DNA of 64,000 nt from JAJFUI01 sp039698035 (GTDB taxonomy: Bacteria; Planctomycetota; Planctomycetia; Pirellulales; Thermoguttaceae): the NCBI GenBank assembly GCA_039698035.1, contig JBDKSW010000001.1, positions 1 through 64,000 of the forward strand. Reading direction: 5' to 3'. Positions 1-7,425 of this stretch are shown piece after piece. The notes under the pieces were generated by a model, which was given only the letters and a program-made list of their open reading frames with translations, ran no database searches and was not told where the DNA came from. The translations under genes were made by a program, and so were the position numbers. Each line of letters opens with the position of its first letter. The stretch's first letter is position 1.

Positions 1-402
1 TGCCCCGGCGACCTCTTGAAGAGTCACGATGGCCGCTGGGTGGCTGTCGACTCCGTCTCCGACACGAACGAAGACGTCACCGTTTACAACCTCCGGATCG
101 AGGAGTACCATACCTACTTCGTCGGCAGCGACGAATGGGGCTTCTCGGTTCTGTCGCATAATACGGCGTGCGGGCCATTCAAAGAGACATTTGGGAGTTT
201 CGAGGATGCTGTTGGTGAGACATCAAATAGGGGCCTGAATCAAGGACCATTTCATATCAGTCCAACGAAGCAACCTGATCTCGTGAAGGGCGGATTTACA
301 GAATTCTGGATCGGGCAAAAGTCGGATGGCGAATGGTGGTCGGCGTTCTTTCATCCCGGAGAAGGCATTTGGGGTGGAGGACATCCATCGTCTCACCTTT
401 GA
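1..402 (+). CDS. C-terminal end of a Hint-domain polymorphic toxin (5' partial)
   Basis: The reading frame is open from the first base, so the gene begins outside the window and only its last 133 residues are visible. The first half matches the end of an intein-like Hint (pretoxin-HINT) domain: the block VYNLRIEEYHTYFVG is followed by WGFSVLSHN, ending in the His-Asn pair (157-162) that Hint domains use to cleave themselves, then Thr. The remaining 79 residues after HN would be the released toxin tip; it is rich in Gly, Phe, Trp and His (FHPGEGIWGGGHPSSHL end) and I do not recognise its family. In polymorphic toxins the tip is the variable effector and the next gene encodes immunity, which fits the ORF 16 bases downstream. 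What is seen: Hint end and open 5' edge. What is inferred: toxin role. The delivery system and N-terminal repeats lie outside the window. Confidence 0.75.
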   Translation, partial: CPGDLLKSHDGRWVAVDSVSDTNEDVTVYNLRIEEYHTYFVGSDEWGFSVLSHNTACGPFKETFGSFEDAVGETSNRGLNQGPFHISPTKQPDLVKGGFTEFWIGQKSDGEWWSAFFHPGEGIWGGGHPSSHL

Positions 403-418
403 GAGGAAGCAATATACA

Positions 419-928
419 ATGATCCAGGACAATGCAGAGCCTCTGGAAGTCGTGACTTATCCAGATGAACCAACTTTTTCGACGTTTACGGGAGCAATTG
501 ATGCCGTTTCGCGCACGGACAGGTACAAGGCGGCAAAGAGAGACACGGCTTTGATTAAAGGCAGTGAAATTGTTGCTGTCGAATACCATGACGAGTGGGT
601 AAGATTCGCACTCAGTTGTCAGCAGTCACTTATAATTTCACTCGATGGCGGTACGGTTGTGTGGAAGGTCGAGCCAGTTGACATTGTAACGCATCCCGGG
701 GATGAACAAGAATCGTTGGGGCCACTTGTTATACTGAAGTATACGCACCTCTCTGAACCATATATTTGGAAAAGGAAGGACATCCTTGATAATTTGGTTG
801 GACGACGATTCCTTATGCTAAGTCCAAGTATTGCATGGGCTTTTTTGTCCGTTGAAAATGTGCCTGAAATTATCTTTATGCGTGTTTCAATAGCAGGAAA
901 GGATGTGCTTAGATTTGACTACGTATAG
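419..928 (+). CDS. Putative immunity protein for the upstream Hint toxin
   Basis: A 169-residue soluble protein with no signal peptide or membrane segment and no family I can name. The ATG at 419 is preceded by a good ribosome binding site (GAGAGGAAG, about 402-410) that overlaps the stop codon of the toxin gene, so the pair is probably co-transcribed and translationally linked; an in-frame start further upstream at 326 would overlap the toxin and has no such site. The gene is clearly more AT-rich than the rest of the window (many aat, ttt, att codons), which suggests recent acquisition along with the toxin tip. Role as immunity is inferred only from position and size, the usual layout of polymorphic toxin loci. 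Confidence 0.6.
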   Translation: MIQDNAEPLEVVTYPDEPTFSTFTGAIDAVSRTDRYKAAKRDTALIKGSEIVAVEYHDEWVRFALSCQQSLIISLDGGTVVWKVEPVDIVTHPGDEQESLGPLVILKYTHLSEPYIWKRKDILDNLVGRRFLMLSPSIAWAFLSVENVPEIIFMRVSIAGKDVLRFDYV

Positions 929-1010
929 GGTGTCACGTCGAAGACGTGTTCGACTGGAGCAGCGTGCTGTTCGACGTGTGTGTCGGCGGCCGACTGATCC
1001 GGAGGGGAAC

Positions 1011-1029
1011 AAAGGGGACATTCTACTTT
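1011..1029. repeat. Left inverted repeat of RAYT element
   Basis: AAAGGGGACATTCTACTTT here is the reverse complement of 1732-1751, apart from one extra G, on the far side of the transposase gene. It starts 59 bases before the transposase ATG. Confidence 0.65.
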
Positions 1030-1069
1030 GTCTCTTATGGGAGGTGAAAGGAGCCGATAGAATTGGTGC

Positions 1070-1729
1070 ATGGCAAGAACAGCACGGGCCTCGGTGGGTG
1101 GTGTTTGCTATCATGTACTCAATCGCGGCAACGCCAGGGATGAAGTGTTCCACAAGAAGGAGGACTACGCCGCTTTCCTCGATTTGATGGAGGAGGCGGG
1201 AGAGCGGTTGCCGATGCGGTTGCTTGCTTGGTGCTTGATTCCCAATCATTTTCATCTGGTGCTGTGGCCGCGCGGCGACGGGGATTTGAGCCGATGGATG
1301 CAATGGTTGATGACCTCGCACGTGCGGCGATACCATCGTCACTATCGGTCGAGCGGGCACGTTTGGCAAGGGCGTTTCAAGGCGTTTCCCATCAAGGAAG
1401 ACGAGCACTTGTGGACGGTGCTGCGCTACGTGGAGCGAAACGCCTTGCGGGCAAACCTCGTCAGCCACGCGGAAGACTGGCCGTGGTCTTCGGCGGCGGC
1501 ATTCGCCGGTGGGAAGCGCGCGGTCATGTTGCATCCCGGCCCGATTCCGCGCAACAAGGACTGGCTCGATTGGGTCAACCGGCCGCAAAGCGAATCAGAA
1601 TTGGCGGCGTTGCGGAAGTGCATCGAACGCGGCATGCCTTACGGAAACGAGTCGTGGCAACATGCCACGGCGGAGCGTTTGGGGCTGGAAGCAAGCCTTC
1701 ATCCGCGAGGTCGTCCACGAATTTCATAG
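1070..1729 (+). CDS. REP-associated tyrosine transposase (Y1/TnpA-REP family)
   Basis: A 219-residue single-strand DNA transposase of the Y1 (HUH) superfamily. The HUH metal-binding motif is visible as NHFHLVLW (His60, His62), the likely catalytic Tyr lies in the RRYHRHYRSSGHVWQGRFK stretch (Tyr88 or Tyr92), and the family hallmark YVERNALRANLV follows. Length is normal for RAYTs (about 150-240 aa), and no frameshift is seen, so the gene may be functional. Such proteins are thought to cut and join REP palindromes; candidate palindromes flank this gene. The ATG at 1070 follows a purine-rich stretch (GGAGGTGAAAGGAG, 1039-1052) at a rather long distance. Confidence 0.85.
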   Translation: MARTARASVGGVCYHVLNRGNARDEVFHKKEDYAAFLDLMEEAGERLPMRLLAWCLIPNHFHLVLWPRGDGDLSRWMQWLMTSHVRRYHRHYRSSGHVWQGRFKAFPIKEDEHLWTVLRYVERNALRANLVSHAEDWPWSSAAAFAGGKRAVMLHPGPIPRNKDWLDWVNRPQSESELAALRKCIERGMPYGNESWQHATAERLGLEASLHPRGRPRIS

Positions 1730-1730
1730 A

Positions 1731-1752
1731 AAAAGTAGAATGTCCCCCTTTT
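1731..1752. repeat. Right inverted repeat of RAYT element
   Basis: AAAAGTAGAATGTCCCCCTTTT mirrors 1011-1029; it begins two bases after the transposase stop codon. Confidence 0.65.
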
Positions 1753-1789
1753 GGCCATTGCCCCCCTGTTGGCCATTTTGGCCCCCCTG
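1751..1789. repeat. Short imperfect tandem repeat
   Basis: Two adjacent copies of TTGGCCATT followed by CCCCCCTG (1751-1768 and 1769-1789, the second with three extra bases). They lie exactly between the right RAYT repeat and the broken end of the IS3 gene, so they may mark a recombination junction. Confidence 0.5.
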
Positions 1790-2071
1790 TCAGCTTCCCT
1801 CCGCAACGTGCTTGAGCATCTGGATGTCGAGTTCCTTCTCGGCCACCAACTGCTTGAGCCGCCGGCTCTCGATCTCCAGCTCCTTCAGCCGCCGAGCCTC
1901 CTCGGCCTTCATGCCGCCGTACTGCGCACGCCAACGCTCGTAGGTCGATTGGCTGATCTCCAACGCTTGGAGCACCGCCGCCTGATCCTTGCCCGCGTTC
2001 AACATCGCATCCGCATCTCGGAGCTTGCGTACAATCTGCTCCGGCGTATGCCGCTTCCGCCGTGTCGTCAT
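1790..2071 (-). pseudogene. IS3-family transposase OrfA, orphaned (OrfB missing)
   Basis: A 93-residue OrfA: an N-terminal helix-turn-helix (starting TTRRKRHTPEQIVRKL, then the SQSTYERWRAQYGG helix) and a C-terminal leucine-zipper-like coiled coil (EEARRLKELEIESRRLKQL) used for multimerisation. The ATG at 2071 has a GAGG/GGAG site just upstream. OrfA is nearly full length, but the expected overlapping OrfB with the DDE catalytic domain is absent: coding similarity ends at 1790, where the tandem GGCCATT repeat and the RAYT element begin. The element therefore cannot move by itself. An in-frame upstream ATG at 2110 exists but is less likely. Confidence 0.75.
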
Positions 2072-2139
2072 CCTCAAGGTCTCCTCGCCAATTGGCTCTG
2101 AGACCTTCATAACACATGGATCAGATTTTCAATAGCAGG

Positions 2140-2171
2140 CCAGTTGAGGGTTCGATCCCCTTCGGCTCCAC
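2140..2171 (+). pseudogene. 3' fragment of a tRNA or tmRNA gene (possible att site)
   Basis: GAGGG-TTCGATC-CCCTT (2146-2162 and on) folds as a T-arm with the canonical TTCGA loop, followed by the acceptor strand CGGCTCC and discriminator A at 2170. No matching 5' half (expected GGAGCCG plus D and anticodon arms) is found upstream; the IS3 remnant abuts instead. The GGCTCCA end is typical of tmRNA, but a tRNA is also possible. Such 3' fragments are commonly left where an integrative element has inserted into the 3' end of the gene, so this may mark the right edge of an island whose left copy is outside the window. Confidence 0.5.
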
Positions 2172-2178
2172 ATGCGAA

Positions 2179-2211
2179 GACCCGTTGACCCGCGTTGTCA
2201 GCGGGTCTTTT
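2179..2211 (+). terminator. Intrinsic terminator after the tRNA/tmRNA fragment
   Basis: GACCCGTTGAC pairs with GTCAGCGGGTC (one G-T wobble) around a 7-base loop and is followed by TTTT. It sits 9 bases after the RNA 3' end, as expected for a stable RNA gene. Confidence 0.75.
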
Positions 2212-2358
2212 CATTTGACCAGATAAGCCGCCGGAGACACATCGGTCTGGCGTCGTCGGTCTCGGCGTTGTCGAGGTCCGCGTTACGAATCAATCACGCG
2301 CTGCGAGCGAACTGGTTCCGTTCAGCCGCACCGAGCCTGCCTCCACGTTCCGAAACCA

Positions 2359-4065
2359 TTACTCGCTCCGGCGCGTTCGCTGTCGGATGGCGATCAGCTC
2401 CTTCATCAGCGAGTAAAGCGACGCGGCATCGCCGTTCGACCGAGTGCCGAACGAGTCGTGGAGCTGGCGGTACAGCACATAGAGATCGGCGTACACGGCG
2501 ACGGCCGACTTCCGCGGCCGGTAGACTTGCGGCTTTACGCCGGTCATTCGTCGCTGGGCTTGCTGGACCGTTGCGTAGGCTCGGCCGACGACCGCGCCGA
2601 AAATGGCCGCTCCGAGGGCGCAGCTCTGCGGCGACCGGCTCGTCTTCATTGGCCGGTTGCACACGTCGGCGTAGATTTGCATCAGCAGCGGGTTCTTCTC
2701 GGCGATTCCGCCGCAGTTGACCACCTCGCGGACGGCCATGCCGTATTCCTCGAACCGGTTGATGATCGTCAGGGCGCCGAAGGCCGTCGCTTCGATCAAC
2801 GCGCGATAGACCTCGGCAGCGGTGGTGTGCAGCGTCTGCCCAACCAATAGGCCCGACAGAAGCGGATCGACCAGAATGGTGCGGTTGCCATTGTTCCAAT
2901 CGAGCGCCAGCAGTCCGCTTTGACCGGGCCGGAGCATGGCCGCTTCGCGTGTGAGGTTTTCGTGCGTATCGCCACGGCTTGCATAGCAGGCGGGCGTCAA
3001 CCGGTTGGCAAACCAATTGAAGATGTCGCCGACGGCCGACTGCCCCGCCTCAAGTCCGTACATGCCTGGAAGAATCGAACCGGGAACGATGCCGCAAAGG
3101 CCAGGTACGTCCCGCAACTTGGCATTTCCGTCCGCAACCATCATGTCGCAGGTGCTCGTTCCGATGATCTTGACCAGGGTGCCCGGTTTGATCCCAGCCC
3201 CAACGGCGCCCATGTGCGCGTCCAGCGCCCCGCGAGCGACGGGCACGCCTGGCGGAAGCCCCACCCGCTCGGCGATTTCGGCGACAAGCTGCCCGGCCGG
3301 CTGGTCGGCGCCCAGAGCTGGCGTGGCGAAGTGCTGGCGAACTCTTGGCAACTCGGAATCGAGCGAGGCCAGGAACTTGGCGTCGGGCAGTCCGCCCCAA
3401 TCCGCGTGATACATGGCCTTGTGGCCGGCCGCACAAATGCCGCGCGGGAGCGCGTCGGGATCGAGCTGGCCGGTAAGCCATGCTGGGATGAAATCGGCCA
3501 GCTCGACCCAGGCGTACGCCGCGTCAAACACTTTCGGCGCGGTCCTGCGACAGTGCAAAATCTTGGACCAAAACCACTCGCTGCTGTAAACGCCGCCGCA
3601 TCGGGCCAAGTAGTCGCGATTTGCCCGGCCTGCCGCCGAGGTAATTTCGGCGGCCTCTTCATGCGACGTGTGGTCCTTCCAAAGCCAAGCTTGCGCGGCA
3701 AGATTCTTCCTGAAGGCCGGACGCAGGGCCAGTGGCATGCCGTTGCGATCCACCGGCATCGGCGTCGAGCCAGTCGTGTCCACGCCGATGCCGACAATCC
3801 GCTCCGGTCGGAAGCCGCGATGGCGTTTTGCCAGGCGAACGGCCTCGCTCACCGAGCGATCAAAGCCATCCAGATAGTCGGCCGGGTTCTGTCGGGCGAG
3901 GTTCGGGTCGCTCGGGTCGAGCAGGGCGCCGTGGTCGCCGCTGGCGTACTCAGCGACTGCGCTGGCGATTTCCGCACCGTCGTCGTTATCGACCACCAAG
4001 GCCCGAACGCTGTTGGTGCCGTAGTCCACGCCGAGTGAAAAGCCGCGTTGTGATGAATGGCTCAT
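2359..4065 (-). CDS. araB: Ribulokinase (FGGY carbohydrate kinase)
   Basis: Cytoplasmic kinase that phosphorylates L-ribulose (or D-ribulose) with ATP. The 568-residue length is exactly that of the AraB type and longer than xylulo- or glycerol kinases. Visible family signs: the N-terminal actin-fold phosphate loop GVDYGTNSVR (residues 12-21), the GVDTTGSTPMPV block, the substrate/catalytic Asp in ARGALDAHMGAVGAG, the IGTSTCDMM motif, and the C-terminal ATP-binding NCGGIAEKNPLLMQ and SCALGAAIFG blocks. It stands alone with no araA or araD neighbours here, so substrate choice (L-ribulose or D-ribulose) rests on family similarity. A clear sigma-70-like promoter lies about 60 bases upstream (4131-4159). 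Confidence 0.9.
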   Translation of the reverse strand: MSHSSQRGFSLGVDYGTNSVRALVVDNDDGAEIASAVAEYASGDHGALLDPSDPNLARQNPADYLDGFDRSVSEAVRLAKRHRGFRPERIVGIGVDTTGSTPMPVDRNGMPLALRPAFRKNLAAQAWLWKDHTSHEEAAEITSAAGRANRDYLARCGGVYSSEWFWSKILHCRRTAPKVFDAAYAWVELADFIPAWLTGQLDPDALPRGICAAGHKAMYHADWGGLPDAKFLASLDSELPRVRQHFATPALGADQPAGQLVAEIAERVGLPPGVPVARGALDAHMGAVGAGIKPGTLVKIIGTSTCDMMVADGNAKLRDVPGLCGIVPGSILPGMYGLEAGQSAVGDIFNWFANRLTPACYASRGDTHENLTREAAMLRPGQSGLLALDWNNGNRTILVDPLLSGLLVGQTLHTTAAEVYRALIEATAFGALTIINRFEEYGMAVREVVNCGGIAEKNPLLMQIYADVCNRPMKTSRSPQSCALGAAIFGAVVGRAYATVQQAQRRMTGVKPQVYRPRKSAVAVYADLYVLYRQLHDSFGTRSNGDAASLYSLMKELIAIRQRTRRSE

Positions 4066-4130
4066 GTTGGATCGAGTCGTCGAGGATGGTGAGCGATAAA
4101 CCGCCAGGCCGTGCGCCGCGATAGGCGTTG

Positions 4131-4159
4131 AGTGTAGCCAACGACTCCGGGACCGTCAA
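4131..4159 (-). promoter_or_regulatory. Candidate sigma-70 promoter for araB
   Basis: On the minus strand TTGACG (4159-4154), a 17-bp spacer and TACACT (4136-4131). Predicted start near 4124 would give a leader of about 59 nt. Confidence 0.6.
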
Positions 4160-4514
4160 ACCGCGGGTCCAAGCACGGCTTGGATCGCCGCCAAGGCCGT
4201 GCTGCCGGCGTTCAGTGGTGGCTCCGGCCCGAAAGAGTTCACGCAGCGCCAACGCTTCGGTCGCCGGGGGCTCGATGCGTTTCTGAAGTCAGATTATCGC
4301 GGGCTGATGGCCCCGATCCGCAGGGGCATGATACTCTCGCCGGCGGAACAGGTTCAGCGAATCGGGTTTTCCACAAGGCTGACGCATCCCATATTCTTAG
4401 CGCTCGTGTACCGCAACACGATGCAGGACAGTCACTTGCGATGCACGGCCGGCGTCTCCGCGGCTGGGCGAACTCAGGAGGCCGTTCCAAACCTGGGGGC
4501 TTGGAAAGCTCGTC
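4160..4514. other. Intergenic stretch without a recognisable gene
   Basis: Between the araB promoter and the rfbB promoter. Open frames exist on both strands, but their residue composition (Arg-, Gly-, Pro-rich) looks like high-GC noise, and none has a convincing start. A small CCCC/GGGG hairpin lies near 4312-4330. Nothing else is supported. Confidence 0.4.
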
Positions 4515-4544
4515 TTGCCCGGGGTGGCTTGTCACCGTTACAAT
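4515..4544 (+). promoter_or_regulatory. Candidate promoter for rfbB-rfbA
   Basis: TTGCCC, 18-bp spacer, TACAAT (4539-4544). Transcription would start near 4551, about 58 nt before the rfbB ATG. The -35 box is only a fair match. Confidence 0.4.
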
Positions 4545-4608
4545 GCCGTCCATTCATAGACGAAGGAGGGGGGGCCAAACGGCATCGCCCCTTGCCGGCT
4601 GGGAATGG

Positions 4609-5682
4609 ATGCCCATGGATACGATTGTTGTCACCGGCGGCGCCGGATTCATCGGTAGTTGCTTTGTTCGGCAGTGCATCGCCGAGCAGACCTGCCGCGC
4701 GGTGAACTTCGACAAGCTGACCTACGCCGGCAACCTCGACTCGCTCGCCTCCGTTGCCGGCCATCCACGTTACGTCTTCGTCCACGGCGACGTGGCCGAC
4801 GAGTCGGATGTCCGACGACTGCTGAGCGAGCACGAGCCGAGCGCGATCGTTCACTTCGCGGCCGAATCGCACGTCGATCGTTCCATTGACGGCCCAGCCG
4901 AGTTCGTGCGCACCAATGTTCAGGGCACGTTCCAATTGCTCGAAGCGGCTCGGCACTACGTGGCCAGGCTGCCGGCCGACCGGGCGGCCCGATTTCGCTT
5001 CCTGCACGTCTCGACCGACGAAGTCTACGGCTCCTTGGGTCCGACCGGACGGTTCACCGAAAGCAGCCCCTACGACCCCAGCTCGCCCTACTCGGCATCC
5101 AAGGCCTCGGCCGACCACTTCGCCAGGGCCTATTTCCGCACGTTCGGCCTTCCGGTGCTCGTCACCAATTGCTCGAACAACTATGGACCGTGCCAGTTTC
5201 CGGAAAAGCTGATCCCATTGACCATCCTCAACGCCTTGGAGGGCAAGCCGCTGCCCGTCTATGGCGACGGCCAGAATGTCCGCGATTGGCTCTTTGTCGA
5301 GGACCATTGCCAGGCGATTTGGCGCGTGCTGACGGCCGGAACGCCCGGCGAGACCTACAACATCGGCGGCAACTGCGAGCAAAAGAACATCGACGTGGTG
5401 CGGACGATTTGCCGTGTGGTCGACGAGCTTCGGCCCAGCCTGGCGCACGCGCCTTGCGAGTCGCTGATCACGTTCGTCCGCGACCGGCCCGGCCATGACC
5501 GGCGCTACGCCATCGACGCCGGCAAGATTCGTCGCGACTTGGGCTGGCAGCCGCAGCACGATTTCGCCTCCGGCATCCGGCGCACCGTTCAGTGGTACTT
5601 GGACAACACGCAATGGGTCGCCCGGGCGGCAAGCGGCGACTACCAGCGCGAGCGATTGGGACTGACCGCCATTCAATGCTGA
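4609..5682 (+). CDS. rfbB: dTDP-glucose 4,6-dehydratase
   Basis: Converts dTDP-glucose to dTDP-4-keto-6-deoxyglucose, the second step of dTDP-deoxysugar synthesis. A 357-residue extended SDR: NAD-binding TGGAGFIGS near the N-terminus, HFAAESHVDRSI, the STDEVYG motif with the catalytic Thr-Asp-Glu, and the active-site YSASK (Tyr161, Lys165). Two in-frame ATGs (4609 and 4615) lie immediately before the Rossmann motif; neither has a strong Shine-Dalgarno, and a GGAGGGGGGG stretch sits too far upstream (about 4565). The longer in-frame extension back to 4180 has no family similarity. rfbA follows 66 bases later on the same strand, so the two form a dTDP-sugar module; rfbC and rfbD are not in the window. 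Confidence 0.93.
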   Translation: MPMDTIVVTGGAGFIGSCFVRQCIAEQTCRAVNFDKLTYAGNLDSLASVAGHPRYVFVHGDVADESDVRRLLSEHEPSAIVHFAAESHVDRSIDGPAEFVRTNVQGTFQLLEAARHYVARLPADRAARFRFLHVSTDEVYGSLGPTGRFTESSPYDPSSPYSASKASADHFARAYFRTFGLPVLVTNCSNNYGPCQFPEKLIPLTILNALEGKPLPVYGDGQNVRDWLFVEDHCQAIWRVLTAGTPGETYNIGGNCEQKNIDVVRTICRVVDELRPSLAHAPCESLITFVRDRPGHDRRYAIDAGKIRRDLGWQPQHDFASGIRRTVQWYLDNTQWVARAASGDYQRERLGLTAIQC

Positions 5683-5748
5683 GCCGTATTTCTCGCGCGG
5701 AACTGAATCCGCGTGGACGTCCGCCGCGACCCGATTCAGGAGCAAGAC

Positions 5749-6669
5749 ATGCTTGACGCAAGCCCTTTCACGAAGGGGATCGTTCTGGCCGGCGGCTCTG
5801 GCACGCGGCTCTACCCGATTACGCGGGCGGTCAGCAAGCAACTGCTGCCGGTCTACGACAAGCCGATGATCTACTACCCGTTGTCGGTGCTTATGCTGGC
5901 CGGCATCCGCGAGATCCTCGTGATTTCGACCCCACAGGACATCGGCGGCTTCCAACGATTGCTCGACGACGGCAGCCAGCTTGGCATGTCGATCTCTTAC
6001 GCCGTGCAGCCCGAGCCCAAAGGGCTGGCCCAGGCGTTCGTCATTGGCCGCCAATTCGTCGGCAACGATCCGGTGGCCCTCATCCTGGGCGACAACATCT
6101 TCTACGGCCAGGGTTTTCAGGCGAGCCTGGATCGGGCCACATCGCGGCCGGTCGGCGCGACGAACTTCGCCTATCGCGTCAAGGATCCCGAGCGGTACGG
6201 CGTCGTCGAGTTGGACGCGACCGGTCGGGCCATCTCGCTCGAAGAAAAGCCGAAGCGGCCGCGATCGAACTTGGCCGTCACGGGCCTCTACTTCTATGAC
6301 AATCAGGTGCTGGACATCGCCGCCAGCCTGGAGCCGTCGGCTCGCGGCGAGCTCGAAATCACGGACGTCAATCGCTTCTACATGCAGGGTGATCGTCTGT
6401 TCGTCGAAACACTTGGCCGCGGTTTCGCATGGCTCGACACGGGCACCGAGACCTCGTTGCTGGACGCTGGCGACTTCGTTCGAACCATCGAAGAACGCCA
6501 AGGCTTGAAGATCGCATGTCTCGAAGAAGTCGCCTTCCACAAGGGCTTTATCGACGCGGGCCAGCTCGAGTCGCTTGCCCTGCAATTCAACAACGGCTAC
6601 GGTCGCTATCTGCTCGGCCTCTTGGACGGTCGCCTCTCGACTCCGTCCTATCCACGCGTGGCGGCGTGA
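5749..6669 (+). CDS. rfbA: Glucose-1-phosphate thymidylyltransferase
   Basis: Makes dTDP-glucose from dTTP and glucose-1-phosphate, the first step of the dTDP-deoxysugar pathway whose next enzyme is encoded just upstream. A 306-residue nucleotidyltransferase with the signature LAGGSGTRLYPIT (residues 13-25), the SKQLLPVYDKPMIYYPLS block, LGDNIFYG, and the EKPKRPRSN sugar-binding segment, all in the order of the RmlA family (usually about 290 aa). ATG at 5749 is chosen because AGGAG lies 6 bases upstream; an in-frame GTG at 5713 is less likely. The product probably feeds a deoxysugar for surface polysaccharide. Confidence 0.95.
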   Translation: MLDASPFTKGIVLAGGSGTRLYPITRAVSKQLLPVYDKPMIYYPLSVLMLAGIREILVISTPQDIGGFQRLLDDGSQLGMSISYAVQPEPKGLAQAFVIGRQFVGNDPVALILGDNIFYGQGFQASLDRATSRPVGATNFAYRVKDPERYGVVELDATGRAISLEEKPKRPRSNLAVTGLYFYDNQVLDIAASLEPSARGELEITDVNRFYMQGDRLFVETLGRGFAWLDTGTETSLLDAGDFVRTIEERQGLKIACLEEVAFHKGFIDAGQLESLALQFNNGYGRYLLGLLDGRLSTPSYPRVAA

Positions 6670-6675
6670 GGTATC

Positions 6676-7425
6676 ATGCAAGCGTCCTCTGGTGGGCCGA
6701 AAAGCATGAAGTCCAAGCGGAATCTCTGGGCGATTGCCGCGGCAATTCTTCTCGCGGCCGCCGCGCTATTTCACCACGCGCTGCTGCGCGGATTGACGCG
6801 GCCGCTCGTCGCATGCCAGCCGAGCGGCGACTTCGACTACGTTGGCATGATATCGAGAACCGAGGGACCGGACGGCGACCGGTGTTTCGACGCGGCGGCC
6901 CGGTTGCTGGCCGAAGATCCACGGCGACGTTTGCTCGTGGTTGGCGCCGGCCCCGTGCGGCTGATCGAGATGGGCGTGCTTCCACCGTTCGAGGAGGTCG
7001 TTCGACGCGAGCTCGCCCGTCGAGGTGTGACGATCGGCGCGATTTCGGTTGTCTCCGGCGATGGCGACCGTTATGCGGCCGCGGCCGTGGCGCTGGCCGC
7101 GTGGCTTGACGCACATCGGGACGCCCGAGTGCTGTTGCTTTGCTCGCAATTTCGCAGCGCGCACACGCGGCGCGCACTCAACGCCGCGATCAGCGCGTCG
7201 CAAGCCGGCCGGGCGCGGATCTGTCCGCTGTCGGATCGCCGCTTCGACGAGAACAACTGGTGGAAATGTCGGCCGGGCTGGCGCGAAGTGGGCATCGCTT
7301 GGCTCATCCGAATGCAAGGCTTGCTTGGCGACGGCCAGGCGGCGCCGCCGTTGCGGAAAACCACGAATCAGTACGAGGAGGACTTCCTGCGAAGCGTCAC
7401 CAACGTGAAGGAACGGACAAAGTGA
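6676..7425 (+). CDS. DUF218/YdcF-like membrane-anchored protein (first of two)
   Basis: A 249-residue protein with one N-terminal membrane segment (AIAAAILLAAAALF, about residues 19-33) and an outer domain resembling the ElyC/SanA/YdcF (DUF218) fold: a Rossmann-like RRLLVVGAGPVRLIEMG strand-loop, ARVLLLCSQFRSAHTRRAL near the C-terminal part. The usual conserved DUF218 acidic motif is poorly kept, so the assignment is weaker than for the next gene. ATG at 6676 lies 7 bases after the rfbA stop; another ATG at 6706 is possible. Its stop overlaps the GTG of the following gene. Position behind rfbBA suggests a role in envelope or surface polysaccharide, but this is only context. Confidence 0.55.
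   Translation: MQASSGGPKSMKSKRNLWAIAAAILLAAAALFHHALLRGLTRPLVACQPSGDFDYVGMISRTEGPDGDRCFDAAARLLAEDPRRRLLVVGAGPVRLIEMGVLPPFEEVVRRELARRGVTIGAISVVSGDGDRYAAAAVALAAWLDAHRDARVLLLCSQFRSAHTRRALNAAISASQAGRARICPLSDRRFDENNWWKCRPGWREVGIAWLIRMQGLLGDGQAAPPLRKTTNQYEEDFLRSVTNVKERTK

Larger units (their letters stand above)
1011..1752 (+). mobile_element. RAYT (REP-associated tyrosine transposase) unit
   Basis: A single Y1-type transposase gene enclosed by near-perfect 19-20 bp inverted repeats (1011-1029 and 1732-1751). RAYT genes usually sit between REP-like palindromes rather than classical IS ends, and the arrangement here fits that. No target-site duplication is obvious by eye. Confidence 0.6.

Noticed and set aside
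2920..4038. A 372-residue plus-strand frame opposite araB
   Set aside because: Antisense to a well-supported kinase, no start signal, no motif.
4474..6681. A 735-residue open frame on the minus strand across rfbB-rfbA
   Set aside because: Composition is Arg/Val/Ala-rich, with no domain signs, and it lies entirely antisense to two clear enzymes; long shadows are common at this GC.
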